From Haberlea rhodopensis (lineage: Eukaryota; Streptophyta; Magnoliopsida; Lamiales; Gesneriaceae): 64,000 nt of DNA. Of this stretch, positions 11,009-22,889 are shown piece by piece. Each line of letters starts with the position of its first letter. The first letter of the stretch is position 1. The notes beneath the pieces are model-generated. The model worked only from the letters and a program-made list of their open reading frames with translations, ran no database searches and was not told where the DNA came from. Both the position numbers and the translations under genes were made by a program. The stretch spans positions 4,216,001 through 4,280,000 of the forward strand of contig CAJQUN010000055.1 in the NCBI GenBank assembly GCA_907163345.1, in the 5' to 3' direction.

Positions 11009-12652
11009 ATGGACCTACTTAAAGATTATGACTGTGAAATAGAGTACCATCCGGGGAAGGCCAATTTGACAGCAGACGCCTTGAGTCGGAAGGTGAGGAA
11101 TACTGCTGAGGATGTCATGCATTTGTCGGCTATGATGACTTCTTGTTGCCATATGGGCTATGACTTCGATGTGGACGCATCACCGGTTTGGGTATCGACC
11201 TTATTAGCTGAGCCAGATATCTATGAGAATATCAGGAGAGCTCAGAGGACAGATGATGAGATTCAGAGATGGTCGTCATTGGCACTTCAAGGGCAGCCAT
11301 CAAAGTTCAGAGTGGCTGAGGATGGTTCCTTGAGACTCGGTAACCGATGGGTAGTTCCATATACGCCGGAGTTGCGTAGAGGAATCTTGGATCGGGCTCA
11401 TAGTAGCCGATTTAGCATCCACCCAGGAGGAAGGAAAATGTATAAGGACTTATGTGATCAGTTCTGGTGGAAGCGGATGAAGCGTGATGTGATCGCTTTT
11501 GTCAAGAGATGTTTGATCTGCCAGCAAGTTAAGGCAGAGAGGCAGAGACCCGGTGGCGAGCTAAGGAGCTTAGAGATACCGGAGTGGAAGTGGGAACACA
11601 TATCTATGGACTTTGTGACCCACCTGCCGAGGACTACTTCGGGCTGTGATGCCATTTGGGTGATCATTGACAGACTGACGAAGGTAGCTCACTTCATTCC
11701 ATACTGTATGACGTACACATACTTGAGGATGGCTCAGTTGTATGTCCGGGACATAGTGAGACTACATGGGATTCCAGTATCTATTGTGTCAGACAGGGAC
11801 CCACGGTTCACATCTCATTTCTGGGGAGGTCTTCAGTCAGCTTTGGGTACTGAGGTGAGATTGAGTACGGCATATCATCCCCAGACGGATGGGCAGACTG
11901 AGCGTACCATTCAGACGCTGGAGGACATGCTGCGAGCTTGTGTATTAGAGTTTGATGCTTCATGGCAAGATTCCTTGCCCTTGGTAGAATTTTCATACAA
12001 CAACAGCTATCAGACGAGTATTCAGATGGCACCATTTGAGGCTTTGTATGGTAGGCGTTGTAGGTCGCCATTATACTGGGATGACTTGACCAGTAAAGCT
12101 GTGGGAGGACCCGAATTGATTCGGGAGATGGAGGATAAGGTAAAGGTTATCCGACAAAAAATGAAGGCAGCCCAGGACAGGCAGGCAGCCTATGCGAATA
12201 AACGACGGAGACCGTTAGAGTTTCAGACGGGAGACAGGGTCTTTTTGAAGATTTCACCTTTCAGAGGTGTGGTTCGGTTTGGCATGCGTGGTAAACTGTC
12301 TCCGAGGTATGTGGGACCGTATGAGATTTTACAACGCATTGGTACCTTAGCTTACCGTTTGGCACTACCACCGTCGTTGTCTGGTATTCACGACGTGTTT
12401 CATGTATCTATGCTACGGAAATATGAGCCGGATCCGTCGCATGTATTGCAGCCTTCTCAGGTTCAGTTAGATTCTGATGTATCCTATGAGGAACGGCCAG
12501 TCAGGATTCTAGATAGGGCTGATCGCAGGCTTCAGAACAAAGTGATACCTATGGTAAAGGTACAGTGGGATCGCAGGGGTGTCGAAGAGGCCACGTGGGA
12601 GACGGAGCAGCATATGGTGCAGCACTACCCGGAATTATTCTCTGGTATGTGA
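11009..12652 (+). CDS. Element B Pol continued: RNase H end, integrase, chromodomain
   Basis: It opens in the RNase H tail (YHPGKANLTADALSRK). Next comes the integrase HHCC finger (HSSRFSIHPGG to CLICQQ), then the DDE core with D in SMDFVTHLP, D in VSDRDPRFTSHFW, and E in the E of the QTERTIQTLEDML block. A GPY/F module follows, and then a C-terminal chromodomain (ILDRADRRL, VKVQWDRRGVEEATWETEQ) ending YPELFSGM. Integrase inserts the cDNA and the chromodomain probably tethers it to chromatin. All catalytic residues are present. The first residues overlap the previous frame, as expected from a single frameshift in one original polyprotein. Confidence 0.93.
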   Translation: MDLLKDYDCEIEYHPGKANLTADALSRKVRNTAEDVMHLSAMMTSCCHMGYDFDVDASPVWVSTLLAEPDIYENIRRAQRTDDEIQRWSSLALQGQPSKFRVAEDGSLRLGNRWVVPYTPELRRGILDRAHSSRFSIHPGGRKMYKDLCDQFWWKRMKRDVIAFVKRCLICQQVKAERQRPGGELRSLEIPEWKWEHISMDFVTHLPRTTSGCDAIWVIIDRLTKVAHFIPYCMTYTYLRMAQLYVRDIVRLHGIPVSIVSDRDPRFTSHFWGGLQSALGTEVRLSTAYHPQTDGQTERTIQTLEDMLRACVLEFDASWQDSLPLVEFSYNNSYQTSIQMAPFEALYGRRCRSPLYWDDLTSKAVGGPELIREMEDKVKVIRQKMKAAQDRQAAYANKRRRPLEFQTGDRVFLKISPFRGVVRFGMRGKLSPRYVGPYEILQRIGTLAYRLALPPSLSGIHDVFHVSMLRKYEPDPSHVLQPSQVQLDSDVSYEERPVRILDRADRRLQNKVIPMVKVQWDRRGVEEATWETEQHMVQHYPELFSGM

Positions 12653-12687
12653 TTTATGTTTAGTTTTGTTTTGGGTAAGTGCATGCA

Positions 12688-12703
12688 ATTTCGAGGGCGA
12701 AAT
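12688..12703 (+). promoter_or_regulatory. Pre-PPT hairpin, element B
   Basis: ATTTCG-AGGG-CGAAAT, a perfect 6-bp stem with a 4-nt loop. It lies about 35 bp after the chromodomain stop and just before the polypurine tract. Confidence 0.72.
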
Positions 12704-12708
12704 CTTGT

Positions 12709-12722
12709 AAGTAGGGGAGTAT
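12709..12722 (+). other. Element B polypurine tract
   Basis: The purine-rich AAGTAGGGGAGT lies directly before the TGTGATATCC of the 3' LTR, the normal place for plus-strand priming. Confidence 0.85.
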
Positions 12723-14813
12723 TGTGATATCCCCGAAATAATTAATTGCAATTTGAGGCGTTAATTATGTTTATGTGATATTATGGCGATAATTAGATTA
12801 TGTGTTGGGACTAATTATCTTGGAATAATGCTTGTCACATGGTAGGAGTGACCCGGTAGAGCATTTCGGGGTGCATGTTGTACGTGTGAGGAATCTAGGG
12901 TGTTAAAATGGTTTTAATGATATGGGTTGTGTTTATTTGGGAAAACATAATTTTTATAGGGATTTTGATGCATTGTGGTAAAATGCTTTTAAAATATCAT
13001 GTTGAGGTATTTTCTATATCATGCTTGTGTCTTGATACACATTTAAAAACCATATCATGGCATGAGCCACTTGCATACCCCCTTTACATCACATCACCCT
13101 CTCCTTATCAGCTTTTGCCCCAAAACCTCATCCATCCATCTTATCTCTTGCAAGAATACTTTCCATTTTCGTTTCTACATCTAAAGGAAAGGGGAAAACT
13201 TAGTGAAAGGGTTCATTTGGTGTTTTCTTGCTAGAAACTTGGAGCTCAAAGGGTAAGCTACCACCTTGGTTGAGTTTTGTTGAGTTTTGATTGGGTTTAT
13301 AGCTTATTTTTGGGGATTTAAGGGTGGATCTTGGTCCAACATCTTGTTATGTTTGGAAGTTGCATTTTAAGGTTGTTTTATAGCTTTAAGTTGAACATGG
13401 TGGTTGTTCTTGGTTGTGCTTGTGTATAGGTGGGGTTGGAAGCTCATTTAAGGAAATTTCTCGCGTGAACAGGGCGTCTCGATCGATCGGGAAATGGGTC
13501 CGATCGATCGAGCAAGGCAGTGTCTGCCCAAGGCGAGGAATGAGCTTACCGATCGATCGAGATTTTATCCCGATCGATCGGTGTGTGTAATCTCGATCGA
13601 TCGAGATAAACTTTCGATCGATCGGCGGAGGCAGTACTTGGATGCCTGTTTTCCTTCACTTGGCGATCGATCGGGACTTGGGGCCGATCGATCGGAAGGT
13701 TTATAAATGTGAATTTTGGGATTTTGTTCTAAATATTGATGTTTTTGGTAATGGTTCAATTATGGGTTTCTAATATGGGTTCATGTGATTGTGTAGAACC
13801 ATCCCAGGTAGCCACACAACAAAGGAGATAAAGTTCCACAATATCTCCACTTTTGGAACCAAGGTACGTAGTGAGACGTACGAACATCGGACGGTAAAAC
13901 GTATCTATTACGCTTTGTATTGATTATGCACTATGGTTGTGCACATAGAATTGATTATGCATTGTGGTTGCATATGGGGTAATGTTTATACATCATGGAT
14001 TGTATACATGATTGGTCAGGCATTTTGGTTGCATGTGTATATTGGATGCATTGTTGCATGTGATTGTGAGTCAGGAAGTATATTCCAGTAATGAAGAATA
14101 CTTACCGCTAGTGGCGTAGCGATGTGAATACTTGCCGCTGTCATACCGTAGCGATGAGAGAATATTTGCCGCTAATATGAAGCGAAGAACACGACCGCTG
14201 TCATATTTATAGCGAGGGATATTAGTGCCGCTGGTATTGTCTTAAGCGAGGGGTATTTCCGCTGTCATGATAACGCGAGGGGTATTATGCCACTGATATA
14301 ATAAGACTCGGGATTGAACACGGCATATATATGGGAATCAGTGCATGTCATGACATACATTGTTGGTAATATAATCTACTGATTATCATTTGGTACAGGG
14401 ATAACCCAAGGGAGCATTTTAAATGTGTTACATACAGGAAGTGAATCACATTTATAATTATGCATTTGAATTGCTGTCATATCGTTGTGTATATGATTTT
14501 ATACATGCTCATGGTTTTGGGGTTGTTCCTGTAGGTACTTTTGGGCGGAAGGGCTAAGGCGAGTTGGTGCAGTGAGCTAGTGTGGAGTGCTCTTGTAGCA
14601 GGCACATTCTTTTGTATAGTATCTACTCTAGGAGTAGTGTAAAACTATAGGATTAACATTCATAGTTAAGAATGTAATTAATCCATTTTGGATCTTTATT
14701 TTGGCACTGTAATTTATTAGCTCAGAGCATCGACACAACCTTTATACTCTGTTTATGTATGGAAATTTTTAATTACGCCTTTAGTCCGCACTTAAGGAAC
14801 TAGGGTCCTTACA
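12723..14813 (+). repeat. Element B 3' LTR
   Basis: The same length (2091 bp) and layout as the 5' LTR, with about six substitutions between them by eye. It has the palindrome cluster at 13480-13695, the GTACGT hairpin at 13861-13885 and the hairpin array at about 14104-14306. It is followed by the ATTTT duplication and then the rest of the A LTR. Confidence 0.95.
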
Positions 14814-14818
14814 ATTTT

Positions 14819-16080
14819 TGCGGGTTAGGCGATCGATCGCCTAAAATGAGGCGACCGATCACCGAGAGGCAGTAGCCAAATCAAAGGATAGGCGATCGAT
14901 CGCCATGTTTGGCGCGATCGATCGCCGCAGTGAAAATTTTGAGGCGACCGATCGCCTGAGGGAAGCGATCGATCGCCGCCAGTGGATTTTTGAGAAATGA
15001 TTTCTTTTGTCAAATTTTTGGTATTTGGCTATTATTTGGCTTCTAATATGGGGTTGTGTGATTGTGTAGAACCATCCCAGGTAGCAACGCAACCAAGGAA
15101 CTGAAGCCATATCAAATCCACTTTTGGGAAAGGTACGTAGTGGACGTACGGGCACCCAACGGTACATGTATCTTATATACTCATTGTTTATGCATTGTGG
15201 ATGCGAGTATATATGTGGTATTGCATTGTGGATGAAAATACATGTTATGCATGATGTTTATAGATGCATATGATTATTGGTGCACATCCCATGAGTCGTG
15301 GTCATCCTTGATGATTTTAATGCTTGCCGCTATTTGTTTGGTTCCGCTAAATGTGAAGCGAGGGGTGGGAGCGCCGCATGTCACATTTGAGCGTGGTTAT
15401 CATATAGGGCGAGGAAAGGGTATTTGCCGCTCAATGAGAGGCGAGGGGTGGGAGTCCCGCATGTCCATTGAACCGAGGTTATCCTATGCCGCCTATATGT
15501 AAATAAGCGAGGGGCATTAAAATACATTGTGATGGACAGACTAGGGATTGGTGATCAGTATTTGGTATTGATGAGCTGGTATATGTCATGACATGTTTAG
15601 ACCATTTAAAAATAATCTATTGATTATACTCATGAGTTATGGTACAGGGACAACCAAACGGGAAGCGTTTGAAATGCATGGGGAAAACAGGAAGTGTTTC
15701 ATTATGATTATGCATTTACGCTTTATCTTCATATTGTGTTGAATATGAATGATTATTATTGCTCATGTTTGGGGGTTGTCCTTGTAGGTACCTTTTTTGG
15801 CATGATAGAAGGACTTGAACGGGTTGAGGTGGTGAGCTTTGTGGAGAATTCTTTTGAAGCAGAAAGGACAGGATTATTTTGGATAGTATCTACTCTAGGA
15901 GTAGTATAAAACTATAGTTGAACACATTCATTGATTGGAATGTAATTAATCCATTTGGTAGTCCTTATTTTTGGCATGTAATGCTTAAGCTCATAGACTC
16001 AACACGTTCTTTTACACTCTGATCTTTTATATTAGCTCTATTATGCCTTGATTCCGCACTTAAGGATTAGGGTCCTTACA
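14819..16080 (+). repeat. A-type LTR, second part
   Basis: It resumes the A LTR after the ATTTT duplication. It has the rest of the CGATCGATCG cluster (14830-14978), the GTAGAACCATCCCAGGT block (15065), the GTACGT hairpin with loop AGTGG (15130-15154), a CGCT/AGCG array (15327-15510) and the terminus GGTCCTTACA. It is flanked by CCGTA on both outer sides. Confidence 0.92.
14830..14978. repeat. CGATCGATCG palindrome cluster, A LTR (right piece)
   Basis: Four perfect decamers, three in the longer palindromic form GGCGATCGATCGCC or close to it, plus C-for-T variants (GCGACCGATC). The variants keep the spacing of the perfect copies. Confidence 0.88.
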
Positions 16081-16085
16081 CCGTA
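16081..16085. repeat. Target-site duplication CCGTA (right)
   Basis: This matches 5059-5063 on the other side of the A-type LTR. It lies within the split Athila/Tat RT sequence. Confidence 0.85.
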
Positions 16086-16524
16086 CACCGTTGAAACGTG
16101 GCTGGGCATTGCATAGTCCAAAGGGCATGCGTTGGTAGGCGAATGTGCCAAAAGGGCATGTGAAAGTAGTCTTTACTTGGTCCTCCAGTGCAATTGCAAT
16201 CTGAAAATAACCCGAATAACCGCCAAGAAAGCAATAGTATGAATGGCAAGCTAACCTCTCAAGCATTTGATCAATGAAGGGTAGAGAAAAGTGATCCTTT
16301 CTAGTAACAGCGTTTAGCTTTCGGTAGTCTATACACACTCTCCATCCATTTTGAATACGTGTGGGCACAAGTTCATCATCTTTGTTCTTTATCACAGTAA
16401 TACCGGTCTTCTTTGGAACCACTTGGACTGGACTAGCCCATTGACTGTCGGACATAGGGTAGATCACCCCAATCGCTAAAAGCTTCAAAATCTCATCTTT
16501 CACCACATCCATCATGGGTGGCTA
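16081..16524 (-). pseudogene. Athila/Tat-type reverse transcriptase fragment (right part)
   Basis: On the minus strand it reads MMDVVKDEILKLL, SQWASPVQVVPKKTG, GWRVCIDYRKLN, KDHFSLPFIDQMLERLA and PFGTFAYQRMPFGLCNA. These are RT motifs of the Athila/Tat branch of non-chromodomain Ty3/gypsy elements and are clearly different from A-D. Near LCNA a base is lost, so the annotated frame drifts. The next RT block (ending in FMDD) is at 4983-5063, because an LTR was inserted between them. The upstream end is cut by the LTR of element C. Confidence 0.9.
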
Positions 16525-18625
16525 TGTAACGCCTCTCTACCTTAAGTATGGTTTTAAGTGCAATAAGAGAACTAAGTATGCATAAATCAGAGTAAGAGTT
16601 CACGTTGATGTCCTGAGCTTAAGGTTACATTGCCAAAAAGTTCCCAAAAAGGAATTAATTACATTCCTATCAAAATTAATGTAAGTCTATAGATTTACTC
16701 TACCCTGTGTAGAAACTATACAAAAAAATTCCCTGTCTTGCTAAACCAATAGCACTCCTCACAGCTCAAAGTATCAACCCTGATCCTAGTCCTCCATGCC
16801 AAAATGCACCTACAAGGACAACCCCCAAACCATGAGCATATAATAATCCATATTCAACACAATATGATTATAAAGCATAAATGCATAAACCATAAATACA
16901 AAGCACTTCCTGTATTCCAAATGCATTTAAAATGCTCCTTTTGGTTGTCCCTGTACCATAACTCATAATCATAATCAATGGATTATTTTACGGTTCCACA
17001 AATGTCATGACATATACCCTTTTGATCAACACCAATAACCAATCCCTAGTCTGTTATAACAGTGTATTTTAATGCACTTCTCTTGTCATGAACGCGGCAC
17101 TAATACCCCTCGCTTCGATATATCAGCGGCATTGAATAACCTCGCTCATAAATGTGGCATGCGGCATTCACCCTCGCTTCACATTTTAGCGGCAAATATT
17201 CTTTCCTCGCTACGATATGACAGCGGCAAGTATTCTATCTTCGCTTCAAGTGATAGCGGCAAAGCATTTAAAATCATCACTAGAATATAACCATGACTCA
17301 TGGGATATGCACCAAGTATCCAACATATACATATATGCAATAACAATGCATAATTCAACATGTACTGCATCCATAATGCACAATCCGATATATACTTGCA
17401 TGCACAATGCACAATCCAAAGTATATAAAATACATGTTACCGTTTGGGTGCCCGTACGTCTCTCTACGTACCTTTCCAAATTATAGAATGTTGCAGGACT
17501 CTATCCCCTGCATTGTGTTGCCACCTGGGACGGCTCTACACAAGTGCACAATACAATATTAGATGCCAATTCATAGCCCAATATCAAAAATCCCACAAAA
17601 TAACCAAAATCTCATAATTTGGCATCTCGCGATCGATAGCCAATATGTCCCGATTGATCGCGAGAAGCTACTGCCTCATCACCCAAAAATTCCTATTCCG
17701 CGATCGATCGCTGAGGTTGTGCCGATCGATCGCGGAATCGCCGATCGATCGTGCCAAACTCGCGATCGACCGTTGAAAGCTACTGCCCGCACCTCGGGTA
17801 CTCGCGATCGATCGGGAAAACGCGCCGATCGATCGCGGATATCTATAATCGTGAAAAACTACCATTTTCGAGTATATACTTCATGCTACAATAAAACACA
17901 CTACAAACCAACAAACTTCAACTACTCAACACACAATATACCCCATTATACTACCATGCAACTACTCAAAAACCAACCTCAACAAAAATGCAACCAAACA
18001 TGCTATTTTCATTCAATACAATAACTCTCATCAACCAAAAATGTTAAACCAAACATCACAAGTTTTCTTACCCCTATTTGCTCCAATAATTAAACAATAC
18101 AAGCACTTGAAATCCCTCCCCCTTTTCTCTTCTTTTTGCTCGATGGAAAGGGTATGGGGAAGAAGGGTTGAATGATATGATAGAGGAAGAATGAGTGGTG
18201 GGGAGAGTAAGTGATAAGGCATGGTATGGAGGCATGGGTGTGTGGTCACTTTAATTGCGTGTGTTGCAACTTGATAGTCAATTTAATTGTGTAGTGGTGG
18301 TATGGCATGATAAGGTTAAATTTTGTATCCCGTTATTTAGCATGATGTATTAAAATATACCCACATGATATTTTATAGCATTTACCTTAATTAAAATGCA
18401 TCATAGCAATAAACAACCTGCTTTCCATTTCAATGGGAGCCAACTCAAATAAATCATGCCAAATCATAAATCTCCCAACAAATATCACATGCTTTCTAAA
18501 ATGTATTATTAGTTGATGCCCACCGCATAACTATACATTTCACCACCATAAATAATTAACACCATATTAAATCCACAAACACAAATAATGGCTCAAAAGC
18601 ACATAATTATTTCAGGGGTATCACA
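16525..18625 (-). repeat. Element C 3' LTR (minus strand)
   Basis: Read on the minus strand it begins TGTGATACCC at 18625 and ends AGGCGTTACA at 16525, 2101 bp. It carries the palindrome cluster (17629-17837), a GTAGAGCCGTCCCAGGT block, the GTACGT hairpin with a 6-nt loop (17450-17474) and a CGCT/AGCG hairpin array (about 17090-17260). It is diverged from the A and B LTRs but follows the same plan. The five bases outside it, GGCTA, have no visible partner because the other end of C is missing. Confidence 0.9.
17629..17837. repeat. CGATCGATCG palindrome cluster, C LTR
   Basis: Five perfect decamers plus decayed ones (CGATCGATAG, TGATCGCG, CGATCGACCG). The decayed copies keep the spacing, which suggests age rather than a different design. 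Confidence 0.88.
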
Positions 18626-18657
18626 ATACTCCCCTACTTAGATTTCGCCCTCGAAAT
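18626..18657 (-). other. Element C polypurine tract and pre-PPT hairpin
   Basis: On the minus strand the hairpin ATTTCG-AGGG-CGAAAT (18642-18657) is followed by the purine tract AAGTAGGGGAGT and then the LTR start. The arrangement is the same as in B and D. Confidence 0.82.
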
Positions 18658-18692
18658 CAGCATGCACTTTCCCCTCCGAAACAAAACATAAA

Positions 18693-21600
18693 TCATTTAC
18701 CAGAGAATAGTTCCGGATAGTGCTGCATCATATGTTGCTCCATCTCCCACGTGGCCTCCTCGAGTGCGATCCCACTGAACTTTAACCATCGGTATCACTT
18801 GTTCCGTAGTCTGCGATCTGCCCGATCCAGAATTCTAACCGGTCGTTCTACGTAGGACACATCAGTATCTAACTGAACCTCTAAAGGCTGTAGTACATGT
18901 GACGGATCGGCTCATACTTCCGCAACATAGACACATGAAGCACGTCATGTATACCAGACAAAGACGATGGCAAGGCCAATCGATAAGCAAATGTGCCAAT
19001 GCGCTATAAGATCTTGTACGGTCCAACATACCTCGAAGATAATTTCCCGCGCATTCGCACAACACCTCTGAAAGGTGAGATTTTCAAAAAGACCTTATCT
19101 CCCAACTAAAACTCTAACGGTCGTCGCCGTTTATTAGCATATACTGCATATATGTCTTGTGCTGCTTTCATTTACTGTCTGATCACCTTTACCTTCTCTT
19201 CCTTTTCCCGAACTAACTCCAGTCCTCCGACCGATTTACGATCCAAATAGTCCTAAAACAAAGGTGATCTACAACGTCTACCATAAATGGCATCAAAAGG
19301 AGCCATCTGAATGCTTGCCTGGTAGCTATTGTTATACGAGAACTCTACCAAGGCCACTGAATCCTGCCATGAAGTATCAAACTCTAATACACACGCCTCC
19401 ACATGTCCTCGAGCGTCTGTATAGTACGCTCGGTCTGGCCATCCGTTTGGGGATGATAAGCAGTGCTCAATCTAACCTCAGTTCCCAAAGCTGACTGAAT
19501 GCCCTCCCAAAAATGAGATGTGAATCGTGGATCTCGATCAGACACTATAGAAATAGGGACCCGTGCAATCTTACCACATCTCGAACGTATAATTGAGCCA
19601 TCCTCAAATAGGTGAATGTCATACTATATGGAATGAAGTGAGCACTTTGGTCAGCCTGTCCACAATCACCCAAATGGTATCAAAACCCGAAGCAGTCCTC
19701 GGTAAGTGGGTTACAAAGTCCATGGATATGTGTTCCCACTTCCATTCCGGTACCTCTAAGCTCTTTAGTTCACCACCAAGCCTCTGCCTCTCAGCCTTTA
19801 CTTGCTGACAGATCAAGCATCTCTTAACGAATGCCATAACATCTCGTTTCATCATTTTCCACCAAAATTGAGCACATAGATCCTTATACATCTTCCTCCC
19901 TCCCGGGTGGATACTAAGCCTACTGCTATGAGCCCGTTGTAGGATCCCTTGATGCAACTCCGGCGTACTCGGAACTACCCATCGGTTACCCAGCCCCAAG
20001 GAACCGTCTTCAGCCATTCTGAACTTCAATGGTTGTCTAGTACGTACCAATGTTAACCACCCCTGTATCTCATCATCTGACTTCTGAGTTCTCCTAATAT
20101 TCTCATAAATATCTGGCTCGGCTAATAAGGTCGATACACGTACCGGTGATGTATCCACATCGAAGTCATAGCCCAGATGACAGTAGGAAGCCATCATGGC
20201 CGATAAGTTCATGACATCCTCAGCAGTACACCTCACTTTCCGGCTCAAGGGGTGTGCGGTCAAGTTCGCCTTTCCAGGATGGTACTCAATCTCGCAATCA
20301 TAGTCTTTGAGTAAGTCCATCCATCTCCTCAGTCTCATATTCAGTTCCGCCTGAGTGAAGAGAAACTTCAGGCTCTTGTGGTCTGTATAAATGGTAAACG
20401 AAGTACCATACAAGTAGTGCCGCCAAATCTTCAAGGCAAACACAATAGCCTCCAATTCCAAATCATGAACTGGATACCTAGTCTCACGCGGCTTTAACTG
20501 TCTCGATGCATAAGCCACCACATGCTTATCTTGCATTAGCACACATCCTAAACCTTGAAGCGATGCATCAGTATAGAGAACGAATATCTTGTCTCCGTAG
20601 GAATCACCAATACTGGTGCTGATGTCAACCGGTGCTTCAACTCCTGGAAACTCTGTTCACAAGCCTTAGACCAATAAAATGGTACTTCCTTTTGAGTCAA
20701 CTGTGTCAGTGGCTTGGCAATCTTCGAGAATCCTTCGACAAAACGTCGGTAATATCCGGCTAAATCGAGAAAGCTCCGTATCTCGGGCATAGAAGTAGGC
20801 GCAGACCATTCCATCATTGCCTCTACTTTCCTGGGATCCACTGATATCCTGTCACTAGAAATGACATGTCCCAGAAATACCACATTGCTCAACCAGAATT
20901 CACATTTGCTGAGCTTGGCAAACAACTGATTATCTTTGAGGATCTGGAGCACCGTCGGCAAATGTCTCACGTGCTCCTCCTCACTCCTAGAATAAATAAG
21001 TATGTGTTAATGAACACAATGACGAACTGATCAAGATACTGCTGGAACACCCGATTCATCAAACCCATGAAGACAGCCGGGGCGTTCGTCACACCGAACG
21101 GCATAACCAAGAACTCGTAATGTCCATACCGAGTCCAAATGATGTCTTCTATACATCCTCCTCTATAACCCGAATATGATGATAACCAGACCTCAAGTCA
21201 ATCTTGGAATAGAGTTTCGTGCCCTGTAACTGATCAAACAGATCACGGAAGAGGGTACTTGTTCTTAACCGTCGCTTTGTTCAACAGACGGTAATCGATG
21301 CACAAACGCATCGAACCGTCATTTTTCTTAACAAACAGGTTCGGTGCACCCCAAGGCGATACACTCGGACGTATGCATCCATTATCAAGGAGCTCCTGTA
21401 ATTGCACCTTCAGTTCCCTCAGTTCCGCCGGCGCCATTCTATAAGGGGCACGAGAAATAGCAGACGTCCCTGGTAACAACTTGATTCCAAACTCGACGTC
21501 TCTACTAGGCTGAAACCCTGGAATTTCCTCCGAAAACACGTCGGTAAATTCCTCAACCACCGGTATTTCCTCAGTCCTCAGCTCTTTCTTCTTTTCCGTT

Positions 21601-22716
21601 ATATCAACGGCATAAATAAGGTAACCCGTATGGCCACGTTCCAATAACCGTGACATTTTAACAGCCGAAACCAACGAAATCTTCGGACGAGAACCATTCC
21701 CATGAAAGGTCCACTGAATCCCCTGATCAAATTGGAAACGAACAGTCCTCTGCCGACAATCAACCACGGCCTGATATCTGTTGAGCACATCAATGCCCAC
21801 AATGCAATCAAATCTGACATACCCAGCACAATCAAATCAGCCTTTAAATCATTGTCCTCAAAATAAATGAGGCAGTCAGATAGTACATTTTCAGCAATCA
21901 CATTCCTTCCGATGGGTGTCGAGACCATAAGAGGCGTGGGTAGCGGAGACGGGCACATTCGATGTCTTTCCACAAAATCAGCAGATATAAAAGAATGGGA
22001 AGCACCTGTGTCTATCAAAATAAAAGCAGTGTACGTAAATAAATGGCACGTACCAGTAATCACCTCCTATGGGGCTGCCTCGGCCTGCTCTCTAGTCAGT
22101 GCGTATACCTGTCCCTGAGGCGGTCCCACTGTCTGACCTCCCACTGGTCGAGGTATAAACTGTTGTCTCTGAGGCACCGCCCTAGCATCAAAACTCGGTC
22201 TGTTCGACCCTTGGTCTGACTGTCTCCCTCGGTTGGGGCAATACCGAGCAATGTGGCCCATGTTGCCACAACTATAACAAGCCGGACAGTCACGTGACAA
22301 GTGCGATCCTCCACGATTTTCGCACTTCGTTTCCCCTGTTCTATCCAATTGCATTGGTCCTCGGTTAGTTGGTACATTGGTCTTTCGATTGTCCTATTTT
22401 CGATTATAAAACTTCTTCCCACTAAATCGAGAAGATGAAGAAGCTCCATGAGGCTTAAACTGTTCTCCTCGTGGCCTCAGGTTGTCAGCAACTGCTGTCT
22501 ACGGTGGCACATGTGGGGGTACAGTATCAGCATAAGCACCAACTCCTATCTCTGAGACAGTCATATTGCCCTGTTTCAAGTTCGTGAACTCGTCCTCTTT
22601 CATCTGTCTGGCAGCAGCTGAGAAATATCGGTTCAGAAACCGGGTTCTGAACAAGCTCCAATCAATTGGTACCCCTTGTTCTCTCAGCTCCATCACAGTT
22701 GTCTTCCACCACATGG
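18693..22716 (-). pseudogene. Element C gag-pol remnant, 5' truncated and multiply broken
   Basis: A minus-strand chromovirus polyprotein in pieces. The gag end starts abruptly at MWWKTTVMEL, and an internal deletion joins NMTVS to EIGVGAY. Two zinc knuckles follow (about 22230-22330), then protease with DTGA (about 22005), then RT to NKYPLP (about 21243). The RT middle is damaged around 20971-21240. RT end and RNase H lie at about 20970-20220, with YTDHKSLKF. Integrase starts from about 20000 and the decayed core and chromodomain lie from 19618 to 18693. In RNase H the usual ADALSRK reads AHPLSRK. There are several frameshifts and stops, so nothing functional remains. Confidence 0.9.
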
Positions 22717-22889
22717 AAGACTTCTAACCCTTACCTTAATGCAGTAATTCCAAGCTTTGAAGCAAGATTCAAACTTCCAAAGTTCACCAAAAAGGTTAGA
22801 AGAAAAGAGGGGAGGATAAGGGTTTAAAGGTGTGTAGAGATTTGTGTGTGAAAAGTGTGCATGTATGTGTTTTTGCTTGGTAAAGTATC
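22717..22889 (-). repeat. LTR relic I, inner piece
   Basis: On the minus strand a C/A-rich stretch passes into TTTTCTTCTAACC and GGTAAGGGTT, like the transcribed part of the other LTRs here. It joins the truncated gag of C at 22716 without any LTR terminus, so a deletion junction lies there. Its continuation is at 31680-31915 beyond element D. Confidence 0.55.

Larger units (their letters stand above)
5848..14813 (+). mobile_element. Element B: complete young Tekay-like chromovirus
   Basis: A full LTR retrotransposon with two 2091-bp LTRs, a tRNA-iMet primer site, one gag-pol frame with chromodomain, and a polypurine tract. It is flanked by the 5-bp duplication ATTTT (5843-5847 and 14814-14818). 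By eye the LTRs differ at about six positions (for example TATCTCC/TATCCCC at the start, and CCAATCG/CCGATCG in the palindrome cluster), roughly 0.3%. The insertion is therefore recent. It sits inside the LTR of element A in the same orientation. Confidence 0.96.

Noticed and set aside
15242..15909. Short open frames in the A LTR (86 and 71 codons).
   Set aside because: They lie over hairpin-array or LTR-terminal sequence and are not kept open in the B LTR.
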